Below, piece after piece: positions 7,076-14,896 of a stretch of DNA of 21,540 bases (positions are counted from its first letter, which is position 1; each line of letters begins with the position of its first letter). Under the pieces are notes generated by a model. It saw nothing but the letters and a program-made list of their open reading frames with translations. It was not told the origin of the DNA and ran no database searches. This DNA comes from Acidithiobacillus ferruginosus (GTDB lineage Bacteria > Pseudomonadota > Gammaproteobacteria > Acidithiobacillales > Acidithiobacillaceae): assembly GCF_018854495.1 (NCBI RefSeq), contig NZ_JABBDR010000277.1:1-21540 (forward strand), in the 5' to 3' direction. Position numbers and translations under genes: made by a program.

Positions 7076-7693
7076 TCAGCCACCCAGTACACGCTGATAG
7101 TTGTCTGGTAAGGGGCTGACCTCCCGGGCCTGGGCAAAGCCGCGTTGCACGAAGAGGCTGACGACGGCGCCGTGGGCCTGGATGAGGGCCACCACGTTGG
7201 GATCCTCGCTGGTCTCTTCCACAAGGACACCATGGGGTACCAGGGTCACTTCCATCCGCACCTTTTCACGTTGCGCGAAAATTTCGGGAAAGGCTGGATC
7301 CCAGAAGCGCAATCCAAAGTTTTCTTCCAGCCGGTGGTGCATGGCCGGAACATGGTCGTGCAGCAAGCCGACAATCTCCGGGTTGGCAGAAGTCGTCAGC
7401 GAACGTATGCCATTGGGAAGCTGGGTCAATTCACGCTGAATCTGGTCGTGATGGCGAAGCAGGGTATGAAAGACCTCCTGATCGTGCTGATGACGTGCCC
7501 TTTTGTCGGTGTTCCCGCTGCCCGCCAGCATCCGCTGTTCCATCGCTTCTTCATCAGCGAGGCTCATGCCGGCAGGCCGCATGCCCGGCTCATTCCCGAA
7601 ACGAATGCCGCCCTGCCCGCGTCCCTGACCGCCGCCGCCGCCGCCGCGTCTCATGCCTGTCAGTACCCCTTGCACGGTATTTTGTTTGCTCAT
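7076..7693 (-). CDS. Uncharacterised His-rich protein with a tandem 60-residue duplication
   Basis: This is a 205-residue soluble protein whose function I cannot assign. Residues 15-29 are an Arg/Gly-rich linker encoded in part by a (CCG)6 run. Residues 65-82 hold many histidines (RHQHD, RHHD). Two similar units then follow at an exact 60-residue offset: F75/F135, P93/P153, G95/G155, T101/T161, S102/S162, P105/P165, V108/V168, L110/L170 and H114/H174. The conserved His in each unit plus the extra HDH and MHHR suggest metal binding, but the pattern is not that of hemerythrin. The open frame extends to 7753, yet the ATG at 7693 has a good GAGGAG and lies 13 bases after the dioxygenase stop, which indicates cotranscription. 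Confidence 0.85.
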   Translation of the reverse strand: MSKQNTVQGVLTGMRRGGGGGGQGRGQGGIRFGNEPGMRPAGMSLADEEAMEQRMLAGSGNTDKRARHQHDQEVFHTLLRHHDQIQRELTQLPNGIRSLTTSANPEIVGLLHDHVPAMHHRLEENFGLRFWDPAFPEIFAQREKVRMEVTLVPHGVLVEETSEDPNVVALIQAHGAVVSLFVQRGFAQAREVSPLPDNYQRVLGG

Positions 7694-7706
7694 CTTTAAG
7701 TACTCC

Positions 7707-8396
7707 TCATACACTGAGCGCCCCACAGCGCTGGTTGGCGGGCACGGCAACATGAATTTTCTTCGGTTCTGACAAGTGGAGTTCCGCCATGATGGCGATG
7801 AACTCCTCCCGGCTTTTACCCGCCAGGCGACGGTTCATACGCTTTTCCTCGCCGACGCAACTGACGTAGCGACCGGCATAGTCGTGGCCCGGATAGACCA
7901 GGGTCTCGTCGCGCAGTGTGAAGATCTTCCCGGCGATGCTGTCATAGAGCGCCCCAGCATCGCCACCCTGAAAATCCGTGCGGCCACAGCCCCCGATCAA
8001 TAGTGCGTCGCCCGTGAAAACCCGGTCGCGCCAACGGTAACTAACGCATCCTGGAGTGTGGCCGGGCGTACTAATGACCCGTATGACGTCATCACCCAGC
8101 ACGATAAAATCGTCATCATCCACGAGCACGTCTGCACAGGATACGGCGGCCCCGCGGCTGATCACGGCTTGTGCACCGGTGCGCGCACGCAGTGCGCCGG
8201 CGCCGGTAACGTGGTCGGCGTGGACATGGGTATCGAGCACGTATGCAAGTCGCATGGATTCCCGATCAAGTATGCGCAGTACCTCATCGACGGTTTCCAG
8301 AACAGAGTCGATAACCACGGCCTCGTGCCAGGTCGGGTCGCCCAGGATGTAGGTGTAGGTGCTGGTTTCGGTTTCAAGAATCTGTCTGAAAAACAT
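7707..8396 (-). CDS. ETHE1-type persulfide (sulfur) dioxygenase, metallo-beta-lactamase fold
   Basis: This mononuclear non-haem iron enzyme of the ETHE1/SDO family oxidises glutathione persulfide to sulfite and glutathione. In 229 residues it shows the metal-binding set H57-x-H59-x-D61-H62 (THVHADH), H113 (TPGHTPGC), D130 (FTGDALLIGGCGRTDFQ) and H171 (YPGHDY). The family's glutathione-site features R139, the NRRL segment and C224 in VPANQRCG are also present, so it should be active rather than a hydrolase. The open frame reaches 8504, but the ATG at 8396 has an AGGGGGTG ribosome-binding site and begins at the usual place (MFFRQILE). It heads the gene string dioxygenase, His-rich protein, SQR-like protein, and has an FNR-type promoter upstream. 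Confidence 0.92.
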   Translation of the reverse strand: MFFRQILETETSTYTYILGDPTWHEAVVIDSVLETVDEVLRILDRESMRLAYVLDTHVHADHVTGAGALRARTGAQAVISRGAAVSCADVLVDDDDFIVLGDDVIRVISTPGHTPGCVSYRWRDRVFTGDALLIGGCGRTDFQGGDAGALYDSIAGKIFTLRDETLVYPGHDYAGRYVSCVGEEKRMNRRLAGKSREEFIAIMAELHLSEPKKIHVAVPANQRCGALSV

Positions 8397-8455
8397 GATA
8401 TCACCCCCTTGTCGGCAACGATGTTGGAGCACCAACTGGTGCCCTGAGACGCTCA

Positions 8456-8504
8456 CCTTCCCACCATAGGACGCAGTGAGTGTGCCTGCATTGAGAATTA
8501 TCAA
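8456..8504 (-). promoter_or_regulatory. Predicted class II FNR-type promoter of the dioxygenase operon
   Basis: On the minus strand TTGAT-AATT-CTCAA (8504-8491) matches the FNR/ANR box TTGAT-N4-ATCAA at 9 of 10 positions. A -10-like TATGGT lies at 8468-8463, putting the expected start of transcription near 8456. The centre of the box then falls at -41.5, the classic spacing for class II FNR activation, and there is no -35 hexamer, as expected for an activator-dependent promoter. The untranslated leader would be about 60 bases. The regulator encoded next door has the FNR-type recognition residues, so local control is likely. Spacing and match are seen; binding is inferred. Confidence 0.62.
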
Positions 8505-8515
8505 AGTTGACTGAT

Positions 8516-8527
8516 TTAGTTAACTAA
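8516..8527. promoter_or_regulatory. Perfect 12-base palindrome TTAGTTAACTAA
   Basis: This AT-rich perfect inverted repeat lies in the 140-base gap between the end of the regulator gene and the dioxygenase gene. Its centre is about 24 bases upstream of the FNR box centre, on the promoter-distal side. It may be a second operator, a UP-like element or a binding site for another dimeric factor. No T run follows it, so it does not look like a terminator. Confidence 0.35.
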
Positions 8528-8536
8528 CAGGGAGGT

Positions 8537-9238
8537 TCAGGCGCGGGTGCCGTCGCTGCTGGCGTACAGGAACAGGTTTCGGGAATCAGGAATCTCGATG
8601 TGCCCCTTGTGTTCGTGGAGCAGCCCGTGGCGTTTCAGGTCCGCCATGATGCGGCTGACGTGCTCGGTGGAAAGGCCAAGAAACTCCCCCAGGTCCTGAC
8701 GGGTGAGGGGGAAAGGCGCCGCACGTTGTTGCGGATAGGCACCGACCCATTGGCAGAGGAACGTGGCCAGCCGGGCATCGGCCTTTTTGGCACCCAGTTC
8801 GACGATGCGGTCCTCGGCTTCCTGCAGTGCCTGCTGCCAGCGCGCGAAAATGGCTTCACGCACTGCCGGGAGACGCTGGGAAAGCGCATCCAGTGCCCTC
8901 AGTTCCAGGCGGCAGAGATCGGTGCCGGTCAAGGTAATGGCACTATGACGATGCCGGTCGGTGCGCAATCCTTCAAAACCCAGGAGGTCGCCGTGGTGGA
9001 GCAGGCGAACGATCTGAGCGTGACCATTGGGCAGACTCTTGACCAGCTTGATGCCGCCCTGACGAAGCGTATAGGCATATTGCGCAGGGTCGCCCTCGTG
9101 ATAGATCGGCGTTCCTGTCGGGACGTGGATATCGTGGACGTCCATGCCGAGTTCGCAGACTTCTTCCCTGCTCAACCCGGCAAAAATGCTTCGTCCGCGC
9201 ATGAGGCAATGCACACAGTCGGAGTGCTTGGCAGTCAC
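8537..9238 (-). CDS. Crp/Fnr family transcription regulator (FNR-like, incomplete cluster-cysteine set)
   Basis: This cytoplasmic dimeric DNA-binding regulator has 233 residues. The N-terminal C8-x2-C11 matches C20 and C23 of E. coli FNR, and C109 aligns with C122 (25 residues after the conserved Asp in both). The position of FNR C29 is Ser17. C28 and C162 are extra cysteines. Next come the cyclic-nucleotide-type beta-roll (about 35-110), a dimer helix (about 125-155) and a winged helix. In the recognition helix, LSTEHVSRIM, E192, S195 and R196 equal the FNR E-SR triad that reads TTGAT. The start is GTG, overlapping the trmB stop (GTGA). An oxygen, nitric oxide or sulfur-species signal is possible; the missing ligand makes a classical oxygen-labile [4Fe-4S] cluster uncertain. 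Confidence 0.88.
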   Translation of the reverse strand: MTAKHSDCVHCLMRGRSIFAGLSREEVCELGMDVHDIHVPTGTPIYHEGDPAQYAYTLRQGGIKLVKSLPNGHAQIVRLLHHGDLLGFEGLRTDRHRHSAITLTGTDLCRLELRALDALSQRLPAVREAIFARWQQALQEAEDRIVELGAKKADARLATFLCQWVGAYPQQRAAPFPLTRQDLGEFLGLSTEHVSRIMADLKRHGLLHEHKGHIEIPDSRNLFLYASSDGTRA

Positions 9239-9927
9239 GGGATGCGTCGATAGCAGAGGTCATAAACCGCATGCCCCAGTCGTTGCCCGCGCCGCTCGAA
9301 TCGAGTCAGGATGCGGTTGTCGGGGCGGAAGACATAGCCATTGTCGGGATCTGCATTTTGCAGGCCCGGGGTGGCGTTGAGCACTGCGAGCATCTGCCCG
9401 GCATAATCCGCCCAGTCCGTGGCCAGTTGCAGTTCGCCTCCGGGCTGCAGCAGGCGGCACAACACTGCCGCAAAATCCGGCTGGATAAGACGACGTTTTT
9501 GTTGCCGTTTTTTAGGCCATGGGTCAGGAAACTGAATGATGATGCAGCGCAGAAGAGCGTCCGGCAGAGTCTTCAGCCAAGTGACCGCATCGTCGTGGAC
9601 GATCCGGACGTTGTCGGTTCCGGCCTCCACCAGTTGCAGCAGCAGGGACCCGACGCCGGGTGTATGCACCTCGATGCCGATGCAGCCCCAAGTCGCCCGT
9701 TGCGCGGCGATGGCGGCCAAGTGCTCACCGTTACCAAAGCCTATTTCCAGCATAAGCGGCCTTTGGTTATTCCAGGGATCCCGCCATTCGGCATGGGCAT
9801 CTATCTGTCGGGCTGGCAAATATTCCGCAACAGCCCGTGTCTGCGCAGCGGTGATGCGGCCCTGGCGCAGGACGAAACTGCGGATGGCCCGATGGCTGGT
9901 CTTGAGCGCTTCTTCCATGACAGGCAT
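9235..9927 (-). CDS. trmB: tRNA (guanine-N7)-methyltransferase
   Basis: This enzyme methylates G46 in tRNA variable loops using S-adenosylmethionine. The 230-residue frame from the ATG at 9927 has the SAM motif [12 protein letters not shown], the family signature [19 protein letters not shown], the [14 protein letters not shown] segment and the C-terminal [17 protein letters not shown]. The open frame continues to 10632, but that extension is antisense to purE and is not credible. A nearer ATG at 9918 would give MEEALKTSH. The gene is divergent from purE with only 37 bases between, and its stop overlaps the regulator's GTG start. Confidence 0.93.
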   Translation of the reverse strand: MPVMEEALKTSHRAIRSFVLRQGRITAAQTRAVAEYLPARQIDAHAEWRDPWNNQRPLMLEIGFGNGEHLAAIAAQRATWGCIGIEVHTPGVGSLLLQLVEAGTDNVRIVHDDAVTWLKTLPDALLRCIIIQFPDPWPKKRQQKRRLIQPDFAAVLCRLLQPGGELQLATDWADYAGQMLAVLNATPGLQNADPDNGYVFRPDNRILTRFERRGQRLGHAVYDLCYRRIP

Positions 9928-9964
9928 TATAACTCGTTTGGGGTCAGGGCGTAGAGGGGCAGGT

Positions 9965-10462
9965 ATGGAACAACCGGTAGTAGGTGTGGTGATGGGCAGC
10001 GAAAGCGACTGGGAAGTGATGCGCGCCGCGGTGGAACATCTGCAGGCGTTGTCCATTCCCTGCGAACAGCGTGTCGTATCCGCACACCGCACGCCGGACC
10101 TCCTTTTTGAATATGCGGCTGGTGCCGCGCCACGGGGGCTGCGATGTATCATTGCCGGCGCTGGCGGCGCTGCGCACCTGCCCGGCATGCTGGCGGCCAA
10201 GACCATCGTGCCGGTGCTGGGCGTACCGGTGCCTTCCCGGCATCTGCAAGGCCTGGATTCTCTATTGTCTATCGTGCAGATGCCAAAGGGGGTGCCGGTG
10301 GCCACCTTTGCCATCGGCGCGGCGGGTGCTGCCAATGCTGCGCTGTTTGCTGCCGCGATGCTGGCTGGCGCCGATGCGGCGCTGGTCCGGCGCCTGTTGG
10401 ATTTTCGCGCGCGCCAGGAGACTGCAGTGATGGCCATGACCTTGCCTGAGACTGGCCTTTGA
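9965..10462 (+). CDS. purE: N5-carboxyaminoimidazole ribonucleotide mutase
   Basis: This purine biosynthesis enzyme converts N5-CAIR to CAIR. From the ATG at 9965, with AGGGG and AGG upstream, it has 165 residues, normal for class I PurE. Signatures are [15 protein letters not shown] at 5-19, VVSAHRTPD near 42 with the active-site His, and [14 protein letters not shown] near 66. The presence of purK immediately downstream confirms the class I, PurK-dependent pathway. Its stop codon overlaps the purK TTG start (TTGA). Confidence 0.96.
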   Translation: MEQPVVGVVMGSESDWEVMRAAVEHLQALSIPCEQRVVSAHRTPDLLFEYAAGAAPRGLRCIIAGAGGAAHLPGMLAAKTIVPVLGVPVPSRHLQGLDSLLSIVQMPKGVPVATFAIGAAGAANAALFAAAMLAGADAALVRRLLDFRARQETAVMAMTLPETGL

Positions 10463-11592
10463 TCCTGCCCGGCGCTACTCTCGGCGTGCTCGGTGGCGGA
10501 CAACTCGGTCAGATGTTTGCCCTCGCCGCCCGGCGAGTCGGCTACGGCGTATGGGTATTGGACCCCGATCCGGATTGTCCCGCCGCCGCGGTGGCAGACC
10601 GCCATCTCTGCGCGGCGTATGACGATATCCACGCATTACGGGAGTTGACGGGTACCTGTGCGGCGGTTACTACGGAATTCGAGAATGTTCCGCTGGCTGC
10701 CTTGGAGCGTGTCGCCCGGGAGGTGCCGATGCATCCCGGCGTCGGGGCGGTGGCCATTGCCCAGGATCGGGCACGGGAAAAGGCCTTTTTCCGCGACCTG
10801 AATCTGGCTGTTGCGCCTTTCGCACTGCTGCGCAGCGCCGCTGACTTGGCAGCGGCAGCGGCAGCCGTGCCCTTTCCGGCCATTCTCAAGACTGCGCGTC
10901 TCGGTTATGACGGCAAGGGGCAGATTGATGTGGCTTCCGCAGCAGACCTGGCTGCCGCCTGGATATCACTGGGGGAGACGGAAGCGGTGCTAGAAGGGCG
11001 CGTCGCGCTGGCTCAGGAGCTTTCCGTCATTCTGGCGCGCACTATCGAAGGCATGATGGTGTTCTACCCGGTGGCCGAAAATATCCATTACCGGGGCGTT
11101 CTCGACCTCAGCATCGTACCCGCCCGTGCCGTCGAACCGCTGCAGGAGCAGGCGCGATACAGCGCCGCACGGATTGCCGGGGCGCTGGATTATGTCGGCG
11201 TGTTGGCGGTCGAATTTTTTGTGGATGGCACCGGTCAACTGTTGGTGAACGAGATGGCGCCCCGTCCTCACAACAGTGGCCACTTTACCGTGGACGCCTG
11301 TGTGCATAGCCAGTTCGACCAGCAGGTGCGGGCCCTCTGCGGACTGCCTCTCGGGGATACCCGCCTGATCAGCCCTGTGGTGATGATGAACCTGCTGGGT
11401 GACCTCTGGGATAGGGGAGGGCCGGACTGGGACGCGCTGCTGCGTCATCCCCAGCTCAAGCCCCACCTGTACGGGAAAAAGGAGGCCAGGCCGCGGCGCA
11501 AAATGGGGCATGTGAATGCGCTCGCCCTGGACACGGGTCGGGCGCTTGACGTACTGGAAACCCTGCGTCGTGACTGGCGATGGCCAAACTGA
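10459..11592 (+). CDS. purK: N5-carboxyaminoimidazole ribonucleotide synthase
   Basis: This ATP-grasp enzyme makes N5-CAIR from AIR, ATP and bicarbonate, feeding PurE. The 377 residues start at a TTG and open with [21 protein letters not shown] (N-terminal preATP-grasp fold). They continue with [24 protein letters not shown] (ATP-binding loop) and [26 protein letters not shown] (metal- and nucleotide-binding), followed by the usual [20 protein letters not shown] near the C-terminus. The TTG overlaps the purE stop, indicating translational coupling. Confidence 0.96.
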   Translation: MILPGATLGVLGGGQLGQMFALAARRVGYGVWVLDPDPDCPAAAVADRHLCAAYDDIHALRELTGTCAAVTTEFENVPLAALERVAREVPMHPGVGAVAIAQDRAREKAFFRDLNLAVAPFALLRSAADLAAAAAAVPFPAILKTARLGYDGKGQIDVASAADLAAAWISLGETEAVLEGRVALAQELSVILARTIEGMMVFYPVAENIHYRGVLDLSIVPARAVEPLQEQARYSAARIAGALDYVGVLAVEFFVDGTGQLLVNEMAPRPHNSGHFTVDACVHSQFDQQVRALCGLPLGDTRLISPVVMMNLLGDLWDRGGPDWDALLRHPQLKPHLYGKKEARPRRKMGHVNALALDTGRALDVLETLRRDWRWPN

Positions 11593-11625
11593 AGAAGACG
11601 AAAACCCTGTTTTTGCGGTCGCGGC

Positions 11626-12138
11626 CTAACGCCCGTCTTGCCGTCTGGAAAGCCATTGGGCAAGCCACAGCAGTACGGCGCAGGTGAGGAAAAAGACCAG
11701 ACTCCAGTGCGTAACGGGCCATCCAGCCAGGGTGCGGGCTCCGGCGGCGGCACAGGATCCCTGTCCCGAGAAGACCGAGGCCGCCTCTTTGCCCCAAGGT
11801 CCGAAACTACGCCCACTCCGGAAGATATCCACTGCTGTGCATGCCTCGGGTGCGTGGCTTGCGATCGCGCTGAGATGCCATTGCCACCCGGCAAGCCCCG
11901 CGCCCGCCAGGGCATAGCCACTGGCCAGTATCAACAATCCGCGCCGTGCCGCACCCGTCCAGAAAAATCCCATCACGACGATGAGCAGCACGGCGACATT
12001 GGCTAGGCGCTGATACACACAGAGACTGCACGGTTCGTAGCCCCGTGCGAATTGCAGCCAGAGAACCAGGACAAAGGCACCGGCTGCCGCGCTCGCCACC
12101 AGCACCGCGATCAGGCCGGATAGCCTCGCCGGGCTCAT
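11626..12138 (-). CDS. dsbB: Disulfide bond formation protein DsbB
   Basis: This inner-membrane quinone-linked oxidase regenerates periplasmic thiol oxidants. The 170 residues from the ATG at 12138 contain four hydrophobic helices and both cysteine pairs: C37-x2-C40 (EPCSLCVYQR, the DsbB quinone-side motif) and the separated pair C100 (PEACTAVD) and C129 (GQGSCAAAG). The open frame reaches 12162, but 12138 gives an ATGA overlap with the upstream thioredoxin-fold gene. The pairing with a periplasmic CPYC protein suggests a local redox couple. No DsbA is visible in the window. Confidence 0.93.
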   Translation of the reverse strand: MSPARLSGLIAVLVASAAAGAFVLVLWLQFARGYEPCSLCVYQRLANVAVLLIVVMGFFWTGAARRGLLILASGYALAGAGLAGWQWHLSAIASHAPEACTAVDIFRSGRSFGPWGKEAASVFSGQGSCAAAGARTLAGWPVTHWSLVFFLTCAVLLWLAQWLSRRQDGR

Positions 12139-12746
12139 GAAGCGTCGAGCAGGTCTTTCCATTGTGCGTTATCGGGTGGGCCTAAAAGATAATGGATTTT
12201 TTTGCCCCGCTGGTAGACCAGAAAAGGCACAGCAGCACCTTCCATCCCAAAAAGTTCGGATTCTTTGCCGTCAAGACGGGACTGGTTGAATTGAAGTTGG
12301 TTCTGCACGTTGGCGATCACTGTGGCGTCGGCAGGCTGGATGCCACCTTCCGGACCGTTTTGGGTCATGGCAAAACCTTTTTCCGTCCGCCGGAGGGCGG
12401 CCAGAGGCTCGGGTGCCGCGAGAATGGCTGCAGCCTTGCCCTTGCTGCCGGGCGACAGGAAGCCGACGATGACGAAGCGCACGCGCAATTGTCCACCATC
12501 AACGGGATTTTGCAGCCAGACATAAGTCTGGTGGCAATAGGGGCAGTTGGGATCCAGAAAATCATAGAGGATGGGCCCTTTGCTGCCTTCTTCGATGTAG
12601 CGGGTGTGGCTCAGTGCTTGCCAGTAGTCGAGATCATGATCGGAGGCCGCTGTCGCCCCCTGGGCGATGCCGATGCTCGTGGTCAGGATGACTCCGCCAA
12701 ACGCCAGCGAACGGGTCAGGGTCTGAACTGCGCGAACAATCGTCAT
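12135..12746 (-). CDS. Periplasmic DsbG/DsbC-like thioredoxin-fold protein lacking the dimerisation domain
   Basis: In this 203-residue protein an N-terminal signal peptide (hydrophobic about 13-28, probable cleavage near 33) precedes a thioredoxin fold with DPNCPYCHQTY. The redox pair is C68-P-Y-C71, the same CPYC as E. coli DsbG. The cis-Pro loop is GAAVPFLVYQRG near 180. In DsbC/DsbG about 75-110 residues of dimerisation domain and linker precede the motif. Here only about 35 mature residues do, so it is probably monomeric and may behave as an oxidant (DsbA-like) coupled to the adjacent DsbB, rather than as an isomerase. It overlaps both neighbours by 4 bases (ATGA). Confidence 0.82.
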   Translation of the reverse strand: MTIVRAVQTLTRSLAFGGVILTTSIGIAQGATAASDHDLDYWQALSHTRYIEEGSKGPILYDFLDPNCPYCHQTYVWLQNPVDGGQLRVRFVIVGFLSPGSKGKAAAILAAPEPLAALRRTEKGFAMTQNGPEGGIQPADATVIANVQNQLQFNQSRLDGKESELFGMEGAAVPFLVYQRGKKIHYLLGPPDNAQWKDLLDAS

Positions 12747-14413
12747 GATCCATTTTTCTCCAAAGATATGGGGGACTCGATGCGCAACAGGGCGATATGC
12801 TGCCGACTATAGAGTTCATAACCCGAGTAGAGTTCCTGTACATGCAACGCTCCGGGTAATCCTGTCCGCAGGGCCGGTACATCGCGGGTCGGCAGGGCGA
12901 GATAGGCGGTGCCGTGGCCATCGGCAACGACGCGCCGGATCTCCTGCGGGTTTTTCAACTGATGCACGCGCATGGCGCCACGCCCGCCATAAAAGAGAAA
13001 ACTGGGCTCAAACCACTGCCAGGTCGCGATGGCGTAGGGTCGTGCGCCCACATTGGCGCGGATCATGCGGCCCATGGTCACCGAGGGTTTCAAGACATCC
13101 AGGGCGGGTATGGCCAGCAATACCAGGCAGGCTGTGAGGGCCACCGCGCCTGCTCCGAGGCTGCTGATGACCGGCAGCAGCAGGCCTCGCCAGGCGAAGA
13201 GCAGACTGAGCAGCGCCGCGGCGATATAGGGCAGGCCCAGATAGGCCATGCCGCCCAGGGGCGGAATTTTTTCCGGTACCAGCCAGACCCCCAGGGCCGC
13301 CAGAATGATACCCACCAGCAATAAAGCCACGAGGGACAGGACGACACCGCGACGACCGAGGGGCTCCGTCCCGTTCAACGCCCGGTAAAGGCGTGCCGCA
13401 ATAAGGACAAAGAGGGGGGGGTAGGCTTCCCAGACGTAATTGGGGAGCTTGGTGGCGCCGAGGCTGAAAAAAGCGACCCAGATAACGACCCAGACCAGCA
13501 TGAAGGTATCGGCAGGTGCCTGTTGCAGCAGCGTCGTCCGTCTCTGCCAGATTTCCGCAATGGTTTGCGGCAGAAAAATCGTCCAGGGCAGCAGCGCCAA
13601 CGCCATGGTGAAGAAATAATAATAAATCGGACCCCAATGCCCCTGCATGGCGGCGGCGTAGCGATCGATGTTCTGCTGATCAATGAACAGGCGATCCCAG
13701 GCCCAATGGGTCTCCATGCCCACCGCCAGATACCAGGGTAGGGTGACGACCAAAAACAGTGGTATACCCCAGGCCAGGTGGCCGCGGCGCCAAAGACCCG
13801 GCAGTTCCCGGCGCAGCAGCAGGAAAACCACAATGACAAGGCCGGGCAGGAGAAAGCCTATGGGGCCTTTGGCCAGGGTCGCCAACCCCATCGCTGCGTA
13901 GGCGATCAGATAGTCACGCTCCGCTTTTTCCGGGTAAAGATAACCCCGCAGGTAGGAAACCAGTGCGATAGTGACAAAGAGAATCAACAGAGGATCCGGC
14001 ACTGCGGCCCGGAAGATGATCTGGCTATGGAGGGCGGTGGCAGCCAGTAGTCCGGCCAGCAGCGCAGTCTGCTCCCCATAGGGGCGACGCAAGGCCAGCG
14101 CCAGATAGAATACCAGCAGCGCCCCCATGGCCACCGAGCCGATACGCAGACCCCAACTGTTCATTCCCAGCACCTGTACCCCGGCCCACATCAACCAGTA
14201 ATTGAGGATGGGTTTGTCGGGACGCAGTGCTGCGTTGAATGTGGGGACCACCAGGTTGTGATGCACCATCATTTCTTTCAGAGCCTGGGCATTGTTGGGC
14301 TCATCAATGTCCCAGAGGCTGGAATTTCCGGTATGAAAGGCCAACAGCCAGAAGGCAAAAAGGAACAGAATCAGCGCCTGAAAGAGAAAAGTCCCCTGAC
14401 GCCGTTCAGACAT
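12743..14413 (-). CDS. GT83-type (ArnT-like) dolichyl/undecaprenyl-phosphate glycosyltransferase
   Basis: This integral inner-membrane glycosyltransferase has 556 residues and about 11-12 hydrophobic segments. The first periplasmic loop shows the PMT/ArnT acidic motif [18 protein letters not shown], followed by [20 protein letters not shown]. The PGLVIVVF helix and a soluble C-terminal stretch (about 470-556) follow. Such enzymes transfer a sugar from a polyprenyl phosphate donor to lipid A or proteins; the substrate here is unknown and no arn or lipid A modification genes are nearby. It overlaps smpB by 8 bases upstream and the thioredoxin-fold gene by 4 bases downstream. Confidence 0.85.
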   Translation of the reverse strand: MSERRQGTFLFQALILFLFAFWLLAFHTGNSSLWDIDEPNNAQALKEMMVHHNLVVPTFNAALRPDKPILNYWLMWAGVQVLGMNSWGLRIGSVAMGALLVFYLALALRRPYGEQTALLAGLLAATALHSQIIFRAAVPDPLLILFVTIALVSYLRGYLYPEKAERDYLIAYAAMGLATLAKGPIGFLLPGLVIVVFLLLRRELPGLWRRGHLAWGIPLFLVVTLPWYLAVGMETHWAWDRLFIDQQNIDRYAAAMQGHWGPIYYYFFTMALALLPWTIFLPQTIAEIWQRRTTLLQQAPADTFMLVWVVIWVAFFSLGATKLPNYVWEAYPPLFVLIAARLYRALNGTEPLGRRGVVLSLVALLLVGIILAALGVWLVPEKIPPLGGMAYLGLPYIAAALLSLLFAWRGLLLPVISSLGAGAVALTACLVLLAIPALDVLKPSVTMGRMIRANVGARPYAIATWQWFEPSFLFYGGRGAMRVHQLKNPQEIRRVVADGHGTAYLALPTRDVPALRTGLPGALHVQELYSGYELYSRQHIALLRIESPISLEKNGS

Positions 14414-14867
14414 CCCGCGCCCCGCCCTTCATGATGCGCGCCTTGTCCCGCTGCCATTCCCGGTCTTTGACCGTGGCACGTTTGTCGTGCTCCTGTTTGC
14501 CCTTCACCAGTGCGATTTCCACTTTGGCACGGCCCTGCTTCCAGTACATGGCCAGGGGCACGATCGTAAAGCCTTTGCGCTCGACACTACCGATCATGCG
14601 ATTGATCTGTTCCCTGTGCATCAGCAGCTTGCGGGTGCGTGTCGGGTCAGGGTTTATATGGGTGCTGGCGGTAAGCAGTGGACTGATGTGCGCGCCCAGC
14701 AACCAGAGTTCCGCATTTTTGACGATGATATAACTGTCTTTGAGAGTGAGCCGGTTGGCACGCAGCGACTTCACCTCCCAGCCCTGCAAGACCATGCCGG
14801 CTTCAAAGCGCTCTTCAATGAAGTATTCATGTTTCGCCTCGCGATTGAGGGCGATGGTGCTGCTCAT
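14406..14867 (-). CDS. smpB: SsrA (tmRNA)-binding protein SmpB
   Basis: This 153-residue trans-translation factor brings tmRNA to stalled ribosomes. Signatures are [19 protein letters not shown] at 6-24, [19 protein letters not shown], the [19 protein letters not shown] strand and the basic C-terminal tail [16 protein letters not shown]. The ATG at 14867 has a strong GGGAGG with about 7 bases between; the upward extension to 15128 is antisense to the PLD gene and was rejected. It is first in a four-gene string leading to dsbB. No ssrA (tmRNA) gene is visible in the window. Confidence 0.97.
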   Translation of the reverse strand: MSSTIALNREAKHEYFIEERFEAGMVLQGWEVKSLRANRLTLKDSYIIVKNAELWLLGAHISPLLTASTHINPDPTRTRKLLMHREQINRMIGSVERKGFTIVPLAMYWKQGRAKVEIALVKGKQEHDKRATVKDREWQRDKARIMKGGARDV

Positions 14868-14896
14868 CCTGCACCTCCCGTGCCGGTCAGTCGCGT

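Noticed and set aside
7076..7693. Hemerythrin assignment for the His-rich protein
   Set aside because: Although His-rich and helical, it lacks the ordered H, HxxxE, HxxxH, HxxxxD hemerythrin set and instead has a 60-residue duplication.
9928..10632. Upstream extension of the trmB reading frame (235 extra codons)
   Set aside because: It is antisense to purE and the start of purK, has no TrmB-like sequence, and the family begins near 9927.
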